A stretch of DNA of 64,000 nt from Nectonema munidae (Eukaryota > Nematomorpha > Nectonematoida > Nectonematidae): assembly GCA_030549495.1 (NCBI GenBank), contig JAUIRK010000567.1:536501-600500 (forward strand). The letters are read 5' to 3'. A program made the position numbers and the translations under genes. Under the pieces are notes generated by a model. It did no database searches and was not told the origin of the DNA. It saw nothing but the letters and a program-made list of their open reading frames with translations. Positions within the stretch are counted from its first letter, which is position 1. Every line of letters starts with the position of its first letter. Of the stretch, positions 22,200-34,008 are shown in pieces.

Positions 22200-25100
22200 G
22201 GCTGAATCATATCCCTTCAAGTTTTGTGACTTTTCCTAAAATCGCTAGCTGCATCTTTTGAACCCATTTTCATGGTAGTTGAATGACTCTTTCATATCAA
22301 AAACTGTCAATCAAAATCAAAAATTAAAATTTTTCAGCAAGATTTTGACATTATCTGTACTTAACCTTATAACTTAAGATCTATATTATATAATACCCTG
22401 AAAATTTATAATTATATACAGTTTGGAACGCATAACACTTTATATATTTATTTTTTTCAATAATCATGGCTACTTTTTAGAAAATGTCAATCAAAATTTT
22501 GATTGGTCAAAAATATATCTAATAAAATATACCTTCAAATTTTACATAAAATATATGTTTTTAAATTAAATCGGTCATGCTGTTTTCATTTCTGGACTCA
22601 TTTTTTACATTTAGGATTTGAAAATACCTATAAGTGTTAATCAAATTTGCGGTTTACTTCTGAAAATTGTCTCCAAAAACATTCCTTAACAGTTTACATA
22701 AAATATATGTGTTATACTAAATCGGCCATGCTGGTTTCATTTCTGAACACTATTTTTACGTTTAGGATCTGAAAATACCTATAAGTGTTAATCAAATTTG
22801 CGGTTTACTTCTAAAAATTATCTCCAAAAACATTCCTTCAAATTTTACAATGAAATATATGTTTTTATACCAAATCAACCATGCAGTTTTCATTTTTCAC
22901 ATTTAGAGGTTTTAAAATATCTGTCAATGTCAATCAAATTTGCGGTTTATTTCTAAAAGCTATCTACAAAAATATTGTCTCAATTTTACATGAAATATAT
23001 GTTTTTATACCGATTCAATCATGCTGTTTTCATTTCTGAACTCATTTTTTACATTTAGGATGTGAAAACACCTATAAGTGTTAATCAAATTTGCGGTTTA
23101 CTTCTAAAAATTGTCACCAAAAACATTCATTAAAATTTTACAATTAAATATATGTTTTTATACCAATTCGACCATGATAATTTTATTTCTGAAATCAATT
23201 TTTGCATTTAGAGGTTGTAAATGTCTGAAAGTGTCAATCAAATGTTCGATTTACCTCTAATGTCTAGAAAAATATTTTTGAAATTTAAATAAAATATCTG
23301 TTTTTATGCCAAATGAAAGATACTGGTTTCATTTTTGGACTAGGTAGATTTATGGTTTTAAATATCTGAAAGCTTCAATAAGATATGCGGTTTACTTCTA
23401 GATACTGTCTTCGTAAATATTTTCAAAAAAATAAAATATCTGTTTTATAACAAATCGACTATGCTTATTTTATTTCTGTACTGGATTTTGGATAATACGG
23501 GTAAAAAATATCTCGAAGTGGCAATTGAATTAGTAATGTATGCCTGAAAATAAGTTCTGTAAAAAATTTTCAAAAAAATGGCTGCATATTAGGTATATAG
23601 TAAAAATATACTTTTTTTTGTATATTTTGGCTTATAATGCATTCTACAATCATCTTGAGTATAAAATATTTATTAAAAAAAAACAAAACGTATAAAATCT
23701 TTTGAAAATTTGTATGAGAGAAGGAACCAAGTTGAAAACTAATTGAAAAGAGAACATGTGATCAAAACAAATAATTAAAAAAGATATGTATCTTGACTAA
23801 ATGGAAGATCTACCATGTTCTAATGAACTAGGAAGTGGTTTAATTTTATAATATTAGATGCTTCAAAAAAGATTTTGACTGTGAAAAAGAAGTTCCTCTT
23901 TTACAAATGAAAAATATTTAAATCTATAGCTTATCATCTAGGATTACAGTTAACATTTAGCTAAGATGGGTAGGAAATTTAGAATAGGTCAGATTTATCA
24001 AAAATGGCACAGATGCCAATATGTGAGAATTTAGTCACTATCAAGATATTTTTTAATTTAAATTGAATTTGTCCATCTTTTTCCTTTTGCGTCAAAGAGA
24101 GAATCTTTTAGATGAAGAACGTGGACAACTTTTTGTAATTGAACAATGAACATAACTAATGATTCATCAGAAAAAACCTTTGAAATGAGATTGGTTGACA
24201 AATATTCAGGCCTGATAATAAAATACACGATACTCAAAAAAAAGTCTAAGATCATCAAGAAGATTCTTTAATCAGAATGCTTTGAGAGAGGAAAAAAGTA
24301 ATTTTATCATTATAAAAAAATTTTCAAACACACATTGAAGAATATAAATTTCTAATGAAAAAAGAGCTACCAAGAAAAGATCATCATGGAGTGAATAGCA
24401 AAATTACATACTGTAAATTATAATATGACGTAGAGACTACGCGCCGATAACGAATTTGTAGCCAAAAAGATGGAGGTCCTATCGAGTTACATAAGTTACT
24501 GTAGAATGAAATATTTTGAGGGAATTAAACACCTAAAGTTGGTTTATTAAATAAATTAAGAAAATAATAACCAGAGAAATACTGCAAGTATAAGTTATTT
24601 TTATGTTTATATATATTTGACATTGATTTACAGGTTTAATCGATTTTTTGATAGGGTCTATTGATTTCATAAAAAATGAAAATCACCATTAAATTCTACA
24701 TACTTGAAATGTATAAAAAACTTTTTATAAGAATAAAAATTTTAATTTTGACATGGGCTGCCATATTTAAATTATTTTGTCAGGTTTGACTAATATTTAT
24801 TAAAAAAAGGAATATAACCAGTAAACACAGCCGACTTGAAAATGGGCACATGTGTGTAAAATGTCATACACGGTAAACTTCATCATCTCCCTATACTTTC
24901 TATTAAACGTAATTCTCTCATTTAAAAAACCGTGTCTGATCCTTTTTTTAATTATTATTTTTTGATTGATTTTCATAAAAAATGAATATCACCACTGAAT
25001 TCAGCATATTTGAATAAAAAGTTCCTTTTTGAGATGAGCTGTAAATTATAAATCAATTTTTTGACAGGTTTGATAAAAAATGGTCATCACCACTGAATTC

Positions 25101-26705
25101 AGCATAGTTGAAATATATATGTAACATTAAAAATATTTATAAAAACTAATTAATATCTGAGAAAAATAGGGGGCGGGGGCACTTTACGCCCCCCAGCACT
25201 TGAGCGAAAAAATTTTGCCCAGCACTAATTGAGTTAAGCTAGAACAGTAATTTTTATTTTAAGTAAACTTTTTCAAGAAATGAGGTTCAAATATCCTTCC
25301 CGGGAGAGCTCGAAATTTTCTCGAGCTAAAAAATTGAACGGGATCCCGGGAAGAAACCCTACTCGTAATTAATGTCAAATATATAAACTTAAAAATAAAT
25401 TCTACATGCAGTATTTCCCTGCTAATTATTTTCTTAATTTATATCTCTAAGCGTTTAATTCACTCAAGATATTTCATTTGTCACTAAATTGGGTATCTTG
25501 ATAGGACCTCAATCGTTTTGACTACAAGTTCGTCTAAACGTCATTCATTCTATACTTTATACAGTATGTACTATGGTGATCCTTTCTTGGTACCTCTTTT
25601 TTAATTAGAAATTTATTTTCTGCAATTTGTGTTCGAAAAAACTTTTTTATTTTGAAGAGATTGATTTTGCTCTGAAAACATTCTGATTAAAGAATCTTCT
25701 TGATGATCTTAGGCTTTTTTTTTTATCAATATCGTGTATTATTATTAAGTGATATGGAGGGACATTCAGCCTGAATATTTGCCAACTAATCCAAGTTCAA
25801 AAGTTTTTTTCTGATGAAATCATTAGTGATGTTCATTATTTAATTACAGTTATCCACCTTCTAAAAAGACTCTCGTTTCAATCCAAAAGTAAAAAGATGG
25901 AGAGATCCTATCTAAAAAATCTTTGTGACTAAATCACAAATATATTGGGGTCTGAGAAAGTTTTGATAACGCATACCTATTCCAAAATTTTCACATTTCC
26001 TACCCATCTTAGCGAAATGATAATTGTAATCCTAGATGATAAGCAATAGATTTAAAGATTTTATAATGCGTTTTGTTTTTTTCAAAATAAATATTTCATA
26101 CTCAACATGATTGAAGTAAGCCAATATATATTTTTACTATATAACCAATATATAACCAATTTTCTGAAAAAATGTTCACTTTTTTAACCACATTATCCAA
26201 AATGGAGTACAGAAATAAATAAGCATAGTCGATTTGGTATTAAAAAAACCCGCATGGTTCATTTGGTATAAAAATCTATATTTCATGTAAAATTTGATAT
26301 ACTTTTATATTTTATACATTTTCAAATCCTAAATGTATAAAATGAAACCAGCATGGCCGATTTAGTATAAAAACACATTTTATTTAAAATTTGAAGGAAT
26401 ATTTTATCAGATATATTTCTGATCATCAAAATTTTGATTGATATTTTCTAAAAAGTAGCCATGGTTATTGAAAAAATTAAATATATTGCATTCAAAACTG
26501 TATATAATCATAAATTTTCAAGGGAGTATATAATATAGAATCTAAGTTACAAGGTTAACTATAGATAATGTCAAAATTTTAATTTTTGATTGAAAGTTTG
26601 TGACATAAGAGCGGGATTCAACTACCGGTAAAAATAGACCAAAAGATGCAGTCAGCGATTTTGGGAAGTCACAAAGTTTGAAAGACCATCATAATTCAGA
26701 TAATT
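22200..26705. repeat. Large imperfect palindrome, about 4.5 kb
   Basis: 22200-24632 and 25371-26705 are inverted relatives. Examples: 22200s TTTTGTGACTTTTCCTAAAA against 26690 read in reverse; 23940 CATCTAGGATTACAGTTAAC against 26033 in reverse; 24210 AAATATTCAGGCCTGATAAT against 25770 in reverse; and 24585 AGAAATACTGCAAGTATAAG against 25417 in reverse. The arms differ visibly (my estimate is 75-85% identity) and in length, because the left arm has several extra units of a roughly 180-bp degenerate tandem repeat (22550-23600, with words like ATCAAATTTGCGGTTTACTT). The spacer 24633-25370 includes the right end of the hAT. Confidence 0.75.
22550..23600. repeat. Degenerate tandem repeat, about 180-bp unit
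   Basis: At least five units can be followed by AATCAAATTTGCGGTTTACT, then AAAAACATTCCTTCAAATTT, then ATATATGTTTTTATACCAAA, then CATGCTGTTTTCATTTCTGA. Unit-to-unit divergence increases to the right. Fewer units are present in the mirrored arm at 26150-26400. Confidence 0.75.
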
Positions 26706-26879
26706 TTGTACAATATGATTTTGGTTGATTTTTACATCAATATTCGTTGATAAAAAATTTTGAATTGTAAAAAAGTGTATTACTGAAATAACTTGTTTTT
26801 TACAACCATTAATTTCATTGCTTTATTCTCGAGTTTTTCTCCAACTCTAGAGCCAAAAGTTGATATACATCACTCAAAT

Positions 26880-27590
26880 TTTTATCCAAGCAAAAAAATT
26901 TAGGTTCATTTATATATTTGAAACATTGAGGAAAACTTTTAAGTTTTGATCTGAGTCATTGAATTGTTGCGTAGTAATATTATCACTTGAAATTCTTGGA
27001 TATCTTTTATGAGTTCTTTCATATTGCTACTAGCTTCTCTCATCAGTTCATCAAGAACAATATCTTTCACGAAAGATTCAGCTAAAACATCTAAACGTTC
27101 ATGTGCAATATCATAAAAATCAATTCCAGATCGAGAAAAACATTTCATCATTATTGAAGGTTGTAATTTTTGAATAGAATCCGAGAGCCAATGACATGGA
27201 TCAAAAACCGTTAGAAAGCGGGCACCTTCAGAAACATTTAAAATGGAGTCTATTTTAGCAAGTGGTATTGGTAAAAAAAATTTTTTGGATATAAAAATGC
27301 ATTGGTCCAGAGGTTGTGAAATTGAAGTTGTATTAGCTGGTAAAAAGATCATTTTATATTGCTTAAATTATTTTTACCAATTTGATGTGCTGGTGCATTT
27401 TCAACAATAAGGCCTTTTGCCTCCTGTCACCATCTTCTTGATAGTCCTATTGGTTCAATACTCTCATAATTGGATCCAAACACCACTGGACCATTGTCAT
27501 TCGACGCCATTAATTCAATTAGACTGTTCTCATTTCAATAACCTTCAATGGATCCTTTCTTCTTCTTGAAAATTGATTTATTGAATTTTA
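26880..27590 (-). pseudogene. pogo/Tigger-type transposase fragment
   Basis: The minus-strand frame 27352-26939 reads IFLPANTTSISQPLDQ near its start and then CHWLSDSIQKLQPSIMMKCF and SRSGIDF. The upstream piece at 27360-27430 reads GLIVENAPAHQ. These match the DDE/D domain of pogo/Tigger (Tc1/mariner superfamily) transposases: the second catalytic D equivalent in (V)(D/E)NAPAH, the PPNTTSLIQPLDQ block and the helical C-terminal region. Here the usual D of DNAPAH is E. The helix-turn-helix N-terminus and the first acidic motif were not found. Confidence 0.75.
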
Positions 27591-27599
27591 TACTGTTCA

Positions 27600-27880
27600 A
27601 AGATTTTCAAATTTTAAGATTCGGACCGTATAGTCCAAACTTGAACCCCATAAAAAGATGTGGGCAATTATTAAAAATGAAGTAAAACAAAAATTTCTTG
27701 AAAAAATGCCGTTCCCAGGAAAAAGTTTCTGAATTACCAAAACTTCGTGAATTGGAAAAAATTATTTCTGAATCTAATTAGGTTAGTCTGCTTCATTGAA
27801 ATAAATCTATAGCAAGAATTCAAAGATTGCTTCCAAAGGATTTAAACATGGAAGATGTATTTTTTAATTCAGTTAAACAT
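27600..27880 (+). pseudogene. Tc1/mariner transposase C-terminal fragment
   Basis: The plus strand reads PYSPNLNPI then a frame change and KMWAIIKNEVKQKFLEKMP, then ELPKLRELEKIISE and ARIQRLLPKDLNMED. The YSPDLNPIE block is diagnostic of Tc1/mariner transposases just before the third acidic residue. Only the last third survives. A related fragment is at 40140-40400. Confidence 0.7.
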
Positions 27881-27934
27881 ACGGTTATTTGGTTTAATAT
27901 TCTTAGTGCCAATTTGAAAAGTTATAGATGTTTT

Positions 27935-29785
27935 AAAGAGTGAAACCCAAAACAGCAAGTCCCAAAATAGCTAGTTCAAAAATAGATGGTTGTAAAATAG
28001 TGTATCAAAACACCAATTTCCCATTATTCTTGTAATATTCAGATTACATCATTTGACTGTCTCACCAGAGCATACATTTTTCTTTTCGCTGTTCACAGTT
28101 TTTCAGATTACATCATTTGAAAGTCTCACCATAAAAACCTTTTTCTTTTTGCTGTTTTTCAGTGTTCAAACTCACGTCATATTTGAACAAAATATTTTCT
28201 TTATCATTCATTGTTCATATTACCAAGCAAATTTTGTAGTGTACGTACATATATCACCCTTTTTGTACAGAAATCACAATTTTTATTGAATAAAAGCTCC
28301 GGCTTTCAGTTCTCTTCTTCTTACAATTCTTATATTGAATAGAAACATATCCATTGTCCTAAAATTCTTTACAATATTTGTTTCAGTTTGATAACAGTCA
28401 TGAAGAGATTTGGATTTTCTTTTAAGTGTTCTTGGAAGCACATCAACATTAAAGTGATAAAATCGCAAAAAGGAGGTGATAAAATATGTCACCAGGGATA
28501 TGTGTACCGTAGGGATACAACCAATAACGAAACGCAAAATTGGAGATGCGTCTCTAAAGGAACTGCACCAAAGTTTTAGGCCAAAAGCATTCACATGCAC
28601 CTGATATGCCACAAGAAAAAGCTAGGATAAATATGTTGAGAGAACAAGCTTCTTGCGCCTACGCAAAAGAATGATTGTGAAACTTCGGCTTGCATACCAA
28701 AATTTCTTTCAAAAACAAAAAATTTCAAAAGGAAGGAAACTTATAAGAAAGCCTTTAGTATCTTGAAACAAAGGCGCCCGCCCAGACTTACAGTGAAGCA
28801 CAATTAACACTGATTTTGAAAAACCAGTTATGGATGCTTTCAAATGTAGAGATTGGATGTTTCTTCCATCTTTCACAGGTAATTTGGAGGAAAATTCAAA
28901 GTGTATTGGCCTAACAAATAATTATGTAGATGATGCGAACGCCCGACGTTATTGTAAATTCTTTGCTGCATTAGCATTCCTACCCCCAGATGAAATAACA
29001 CAAGGATTTGAAGAATTGCGGATACACTTGAAGATCTCAAATAGAACAAAAGATGAAAGAATTACACTGTTATTTTGAAGATACATACATTGAAAGGCCC
29101 CAAAGAAACAGGAGGAAGAAAGCCGACTTCATTTTCACCAATTGTTTAGTAGAGTGTTGAATACATATCGACTGATTGTTTACCAAAAACAAGCTTGAAG
29201 GATGACACCGAGCAATTCAGACCCTATAGGATTCCCTACATCCTTCGCTATGGCGGTTTTTAAGAGGCATTCAAAAAGAAAATAAAGAAAGAAGTAAGTT
29301 GACTGCTTATTTATCAGGCGAAAGAGAGACTACAAGTAAAAAATGCAAAGAAATTAATGTAAGAATTCAAACTTTAAAACATAGACTCCAAAATAAAGAA
29401 ATTTCAACATTTGAATTTTTACGTTATATTATCAAATATTGAATAAATATACTTAAGATTTTTTAACAAAACCTTGCTTTATGAATTTACTTTCGCTATA
29501 AAAGTTTTGACGTTGATGTTAGCGCATACGACCTCCTTTTTAATGTTATATAAATTTTAAATAAAGTATATCAGCTTTACTACTTTTTTAGACCTAGAAA
29601 AAGAAATCCTCTCAAGAGAACAATTTCCCATTATTTTTATGATGAATAGGGATATTTCTGTTGTAAAAACAAATTATGAACGCGTTCTTCCAAACCTAAT
29701 TTTTCCTAGTCGAAACAGGCGATTATATGAATAAACTGCTGGTCTCAAATTAACTATTTTGGGACTGTTTTAAAGCGACTAGATG
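27935..29785 (+). mobile_element. Short MULE with FLYWCH finger, decayed
   Basis: Possible ends AAACAGCAAGTCCCAAAATAG (about 27950) and, on the minus strand, TTTAAAACAGTCCCAAAATA (about 29772) are inverted. Inside, 28450-28620 encodes a FLYWCH-type finger (QGYVYRRD, then NWRCVSKG, then IHMHLICHKKK). 28830-29078 encodes WMFLPSFTGNLEENSK and RRYCKFFAALAFLPPDEITQ, the C-terminal part of MULE transposases. 29085-29440 continues with YIERPQRNRRKK, RGIQKENKERSKL and TLKHRLQNKEISTF. The catalytic DDE core between finger and C-terminus is missing and several stops are present. FLYWCH plus MULE transposase is a known animal combination. Confidence 0.65.
28040..28165. repeat. Short tandem duplication, about 64-bp period
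   Basis: CAGATTACATCATTTGA occurs at about 28040 and 28104, each followed by a related (T/A)GTCTCACCA word and a TTTTTCTTTT word. It lies in the left part of the MULE remnant. Confidence 0.6.
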
Positions 29786-30530
29786 GTAATCTTTGCAACT
29801 TCCATATATATCGAAACTAGTAATAGCTGGATCACAGTAAAAACAAGCATGCCCAGAATATAAAGTAGCCTAATGTTAGAAGGGGTGGAAGAAAATATTT
29901 CATCAGAGTTTGGCATGTCTTTATACTGAGAAACCAATGAGAATGAAATATGGAAATGTTTCAAGTAGGATTGTAACGCCAAATATTTAGTCTTTTTATG
30001 GATTCATCAAATTGTATGAATCAAACAAGTCATCAAGTTACTGTTCGGTTGCTAACTGCAAGCAGATAAAAAGTGAAACACAAAAATGCAAAAGCTGCCA
30101 AAGATCAATTTTTAAAAATTATACAATACTCATTTATACTGAATGTTTAAGTCAGAGCTTATTAAGAATGTCTCTCACATATTTTATCTAAATAAATTTA
30201 TTCTCAAGCTAGCCAGATCTGGGTATCCAAAATTCAGGTTTACTTTACATTTTTCAGGTTAACTAATATTTTTTTGAGTAATAACACAAAGATATAATTT
30301 TTTGTAAAACTATGTTTAACATCATTATACTTAGAGAGAAATTTAAAAAAACATTTAGGAATAAAAAAGTTTTTTTCAAATATTTTTTTAATCTAATAAT
30401 ACTCACCAATTCAAAATAAACATACTTCAAAAAATGTGTTAACTTTTTTTTCTAAATCAATTTAATTAAAATTTTAAGTTTAAAACTATTTACTTTTTTT
30501 AGTATAAAATATAGTAAAAAATTAAAAATG
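29786..30530. other. No gene recognised
   Basis: AT-rich sequence. The 67-residue minus-strand frame at 29779-29982 has no recognisable features. Confidence 0.5.
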
Positions 30531-30539
30531 AAACTTAAA

Positions 30540-30870
30540 AATTTTCAAGAATTTGTTTCTACAAGAGAAAAGGATGAAACTACATCTAAAGAAATTTCTA
30601 GTGAAAATAAACAAGAGTTGAGAATTTATTTGCATTTCGGCCAGGAGAGAAAAATCCTTTACAAAGATGGGAAATGAATAAAAACAATTTCCTAACTTGC
30701 ATATTTGAGTGCACCAAGTTCTGCCACTTCTGAACGTCTTTTTAATTGAGCAAGTTCAATCTACACCTAAAATCCCCACAAACTGAAAGCTTCTCTGTTT
30801 ACCATGAAAAATAAAATGTTCTTAAAAAAGTTTGAGATTTTGCTTTGTTTTAAAAGCCTTTCAGGGGCAT
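30540..30870 (+). pseudogene. hAT transposase C-terminal fragment
   Basis: The plus strand reads NPLQRWEMNKNNF, then in a shifted frame LAYLSAPSSATSERLFN and ASLFTMKNKMFLKKFE. SAxSERLFS and the surrounding residues are the hAT dimerisation signature. Nothing upstream is recognisable, and the start of the frame (MKLKNFQEFVSTREKDE, 30528) may or may not belong. Confidence 0.7.
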
Positions 30871-31194
30871 AATTTTTTTTGATTAAATATATAATTTGGA
30901 GACGGTTATTTTTCAAACATTATTCTTTTTATTGTTATGGTATCGTACATATACATGTATGTACCGCTCAACGTTTATGGGAAATTTGAATTAGATATAT
31001 TTTTAATTTTTAGGGTATTCATTTTCCTAATCCCTAAAGTTTCATTAATTTTTTGCGACAAAACATTGGAAAACCTTTTACTAGAGTAGGGTTGAACTAG
31101 AAAATCGAAGAAGTTGTATTGCTGAACCAGCAATAATAATAATCGAAAATTTGAACTTCTTGGATCTTCACGGGATTCTTTGGCTTATTGTGTA

Positions 31195-32783
31195 CAGGGT
31201 GTCTACCAAATTTCAAAAATGAAATTCAAGAGGTTTTCAAGAGTAATATGAAAATTTTTAAGGGTGAGACTATTATGAAAACAGATATATAAAACTTTGA
31301 ATTCAAAATATTTATTTTGTAATAAAGAAAGCATGCATTTAAAGTATGAGTTCAACTAAGATTCTTTTTTATTAGTTTAGCTTCTTGATCAATTTTTGTG
31401 ATTTCATTAGAACTATCCTTTAAAATTTTCATTTTCCTTTCTTCAAGCTCTTTCAAATCCAATAAATTGACAATCATTTTCACATAGTAAATATTCAGGC
31501 AATAAACATCTCAGTTTACTCATAAAATTGCTTTTCAATGGTGATCTTTCAATAATTTTTTCAGCAATGCCGATTAAAAACTTTCTACAATCATCTCTAA
31601 AAAGAAGCACAGATTGAGCATTTGCTGTTCCATTTTTACCCAAAAGTCGTAAAACCCAAATCGATTTTTGATGGATGAATAAAAAAACGCTTCATTGAAA
31701 ACTTTGCAAAGATCTGCTCCACTTTTGATTGCATCCATTTTCTCTTTTTCAATAAATTGTGAAAAAATATTGAAGGTAATTATATATAACTTTTCGTGCA
31801 AAAATGGTGCCAATGGATTGGAATTCAGTTAAGAAAGGTTCCAGTTGTTTGGCAACACTTGTAAAAAATGCTAGCTTTCTAATTTTTGTTTAACACGAAA
31901 AAACGTTTCACAATTTGGCGCGCACTTTTTTTCAAGAGAAGTTTTAATGTAAATTTGGTATTATCATTCTTGCTCTTTCACATATTTATGTTTTCTAGCC
32001 ATCTTACATTGCAGAACTTCATAGGAAAAAGCTTAGAATTAGTAAAGGCAGAATAATCAGCTCTTCTACTAGGAACATCTTTGAACAAATTATAAATGTC
32101 TCTGAGAAAACTAATTATTTTCCAATTTGTCTTCTTTTCCCCGTTTTTGAAAGTTCCTTCCTGTTTCTAACAATTCTGCTGCATTAGTATTTTTGATATT
32201 CCTTAAAAATTCGCAAAAATTTCCAATTTACAGCTGGACCATCCATTGAAATTTGAATAATTTTACTGTTATTTATCGGATGAATAGCTTCTAAAAAATT
32301 TTCAAGCATATCTGAAGCTGTGGAGTGTCCTAAAAAAGAAGAGATGAAATTTTCCTCTTGAAAAAAATCTAATTATTATATCCATTTGTTTTTTCTGCGA
32401 TATTTTGTTCAGCGTTTCATCAAAAGATACTGCTAAAAAGTTAGATTTTATTACCTCATCTCTTAATACGCGATGAAAATAAGGTGCCAAACCAAAATTA
32501 ATTATATAAGACAATTTATCTTTTCCCATTTTCAAAGATTGAACTTCTTTTACTTCTGGATACATCAACTTTTGAACTTCGATTCCTTTGCAGCCAGCTC
32601 TTAATGAAAGATTATTATAAACTACATGCAATGCAATGCCCAATATATTTCAACTGAAACATAAAATTTTCTTAGTTTTTATAAATGGGTAATCTATGTT
32701 TTTCTAAACATTAGTGAAATTCAAAAGGTTTTTAAGGTTTTTTCAAAATTAAGAGGTTTTCAAGGTTGGTAGGTATAGCCTTA
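31195..32783 (-). mobile_element. hAT-like transposon remnant
   Basis: The left end CAGGGTGTCTACCAAATTTC (31195) is mirrored by a right end reading, on the minus strand, GGCTATACCTACCAACCTTG (32780). Both are followed by similar GAGGTTTTCAAG-type words. The minus strand encodes, in order, KLMYPEVKEVQSLKMGKDKL, SNFLAVSFDETLNKISQKKQ (32302-32643), GHSTASDMLENFLEAI with IIQISMDGPAVNW (about 32230-32330), and KVIYNYLQYFF, KNGTANAQSV and LPEYLLCENDCQFIGFERA (31443-31813). I know this block order from unnamed transposase-like proteins with SFDE and MDGP acidic motifs. Several stops and frame changes are present. hAT membership is inferred mainly from the CAGGG end. Confidence 0.6.
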
Positions 32784-32879
32784 ATCAATTAGATGATTGA
32801 TAGCTTTGGGAGTTGGTGAAGATCTCGGAAAGGTTTCATCTCTCAAAGGTTCTGGTCGTTGTGCTGTGTTATTACTTTT

Positions 32880-32907
32880 TATATATATATATGTGTGTGT
32901 GTGTGTG
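32880..32907. repeat. (TA)n(TG)n microsatellite
   Basis: TATATATATATATG followed by about seven TG units. Confidence 0.9.
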
Positions 32908-34008
32908 ACGCGTTTAATTATGTCGTGAGCAGAGCCGGTTTTTAGCCGATTAGACCAAATTGGGCCCCGCGTCTGAAGGGCTCCGCATTTACTATGATCG
33001 GAACAGTTGAAATGAATGCAAAAGACGAAATTTACAAAATGAGATATTACAACGCAATATCTGAGCAAAGAGCGTGTTATTGCTAATGATATTTGCATAC
33101 TAGTTGTTCTATACGAGACCTGTTTACCCTGCTAATTTCGTCTGGATCAATTGGTTTTGAAGTGAGATATCAAATTTTAAACCTAATTCTTTTTTGATTC
33201 TAATGCAAATTTGGCGAAAGGTAACTAATAGCGAACATAATAGTACACATTCTGAGTAAACAAACACACCCGCCTCCATGTGACGATCATATGAATGCCT
33301 CTATGCGACGATTATATGAATTAACACAACTCGAACTTGTGCTATCAACAACATACAGGTAATTTCATCTAACTTTAAATTTTTATTGCAACATTAAGAA
33401 TAAGTAAAATAAAAGATTTAACTCCAAGTACATCCTCGGCCCTTCTAGTTTGATTACCCAACTACAAATGTCCAAATCTGCATAGACTCGATCTAAATAA
33501 GATACCTAATTATTAGTGGTGGCATAGATCACCCAGAGATTGCTCAAGGTCATGTACCGAATAGCTACAGGTAATCATGTTTCTTTTTATATTTAGTAAT
33601 TTTTAAATTTTTTTTTCCGCTAAAAGCAAAATGGCGTTAGCTATTTAAAGTTATTTTATTCTGCTTTTTTGAAATATATTGTCATAAGTTTTTTACTGAA
33701 CTGTTTCATTGAATATTTTATAACAATTTGTCTAAGTTTCATCAGAATATGTTTTTTTTTAATATTTTTAATTTTGTCTTGTTTAAATAAATGAACAATT
33801 TAGAATCTTGTAACTGTTCACAATTACAAACAATGTCTTCATCGTCTTGTCAACTTAAATATTTTAAAATTTATATCACCAAAAAATATTCTTTTAAAAA
33901 TGTTAATTTCTTGTGATAGGTTTATTTCTTTATGAATTCTTCTGTTTTGTTACTTTTTTAGATCTTCCTTTTTCTAAATACAAAAGTTAAATAAAGAGGC
34001 ACTACATC

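Larger units (their letters stand above)
20139..25361 (-). mobile_element. BED-finger hAT transposon, with extra repeat sequence inside
   Basis: The left end TAGGGTTTCT (20139-20148) and the right end, on the minus strand, TAGGGTTTCTTCCCGG (25361 downward) match. Flanks CTTTTAAT (20131-20138) and CTCGTAAT (25362-25369) match at 6 of 8 positions, as expected for an old 8-bp hAT target duplication. The transposase occupies 20283-22176. The remaining 3 kb (22200-25361) is non-coding and is one arm of the palindrome described separately plus inverted copies of the 19729-20138 repeat, so the element either carries these or was invaded by them. End assignment is moderately secure only. Confidence 0.55.

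Noticed and set aside
28283-28612. 109-residue minus-strand frame
   Set aside because: Antisense to the FLYWCH finger of the MULE remnant; the plus-strand reading has clear family motifs.
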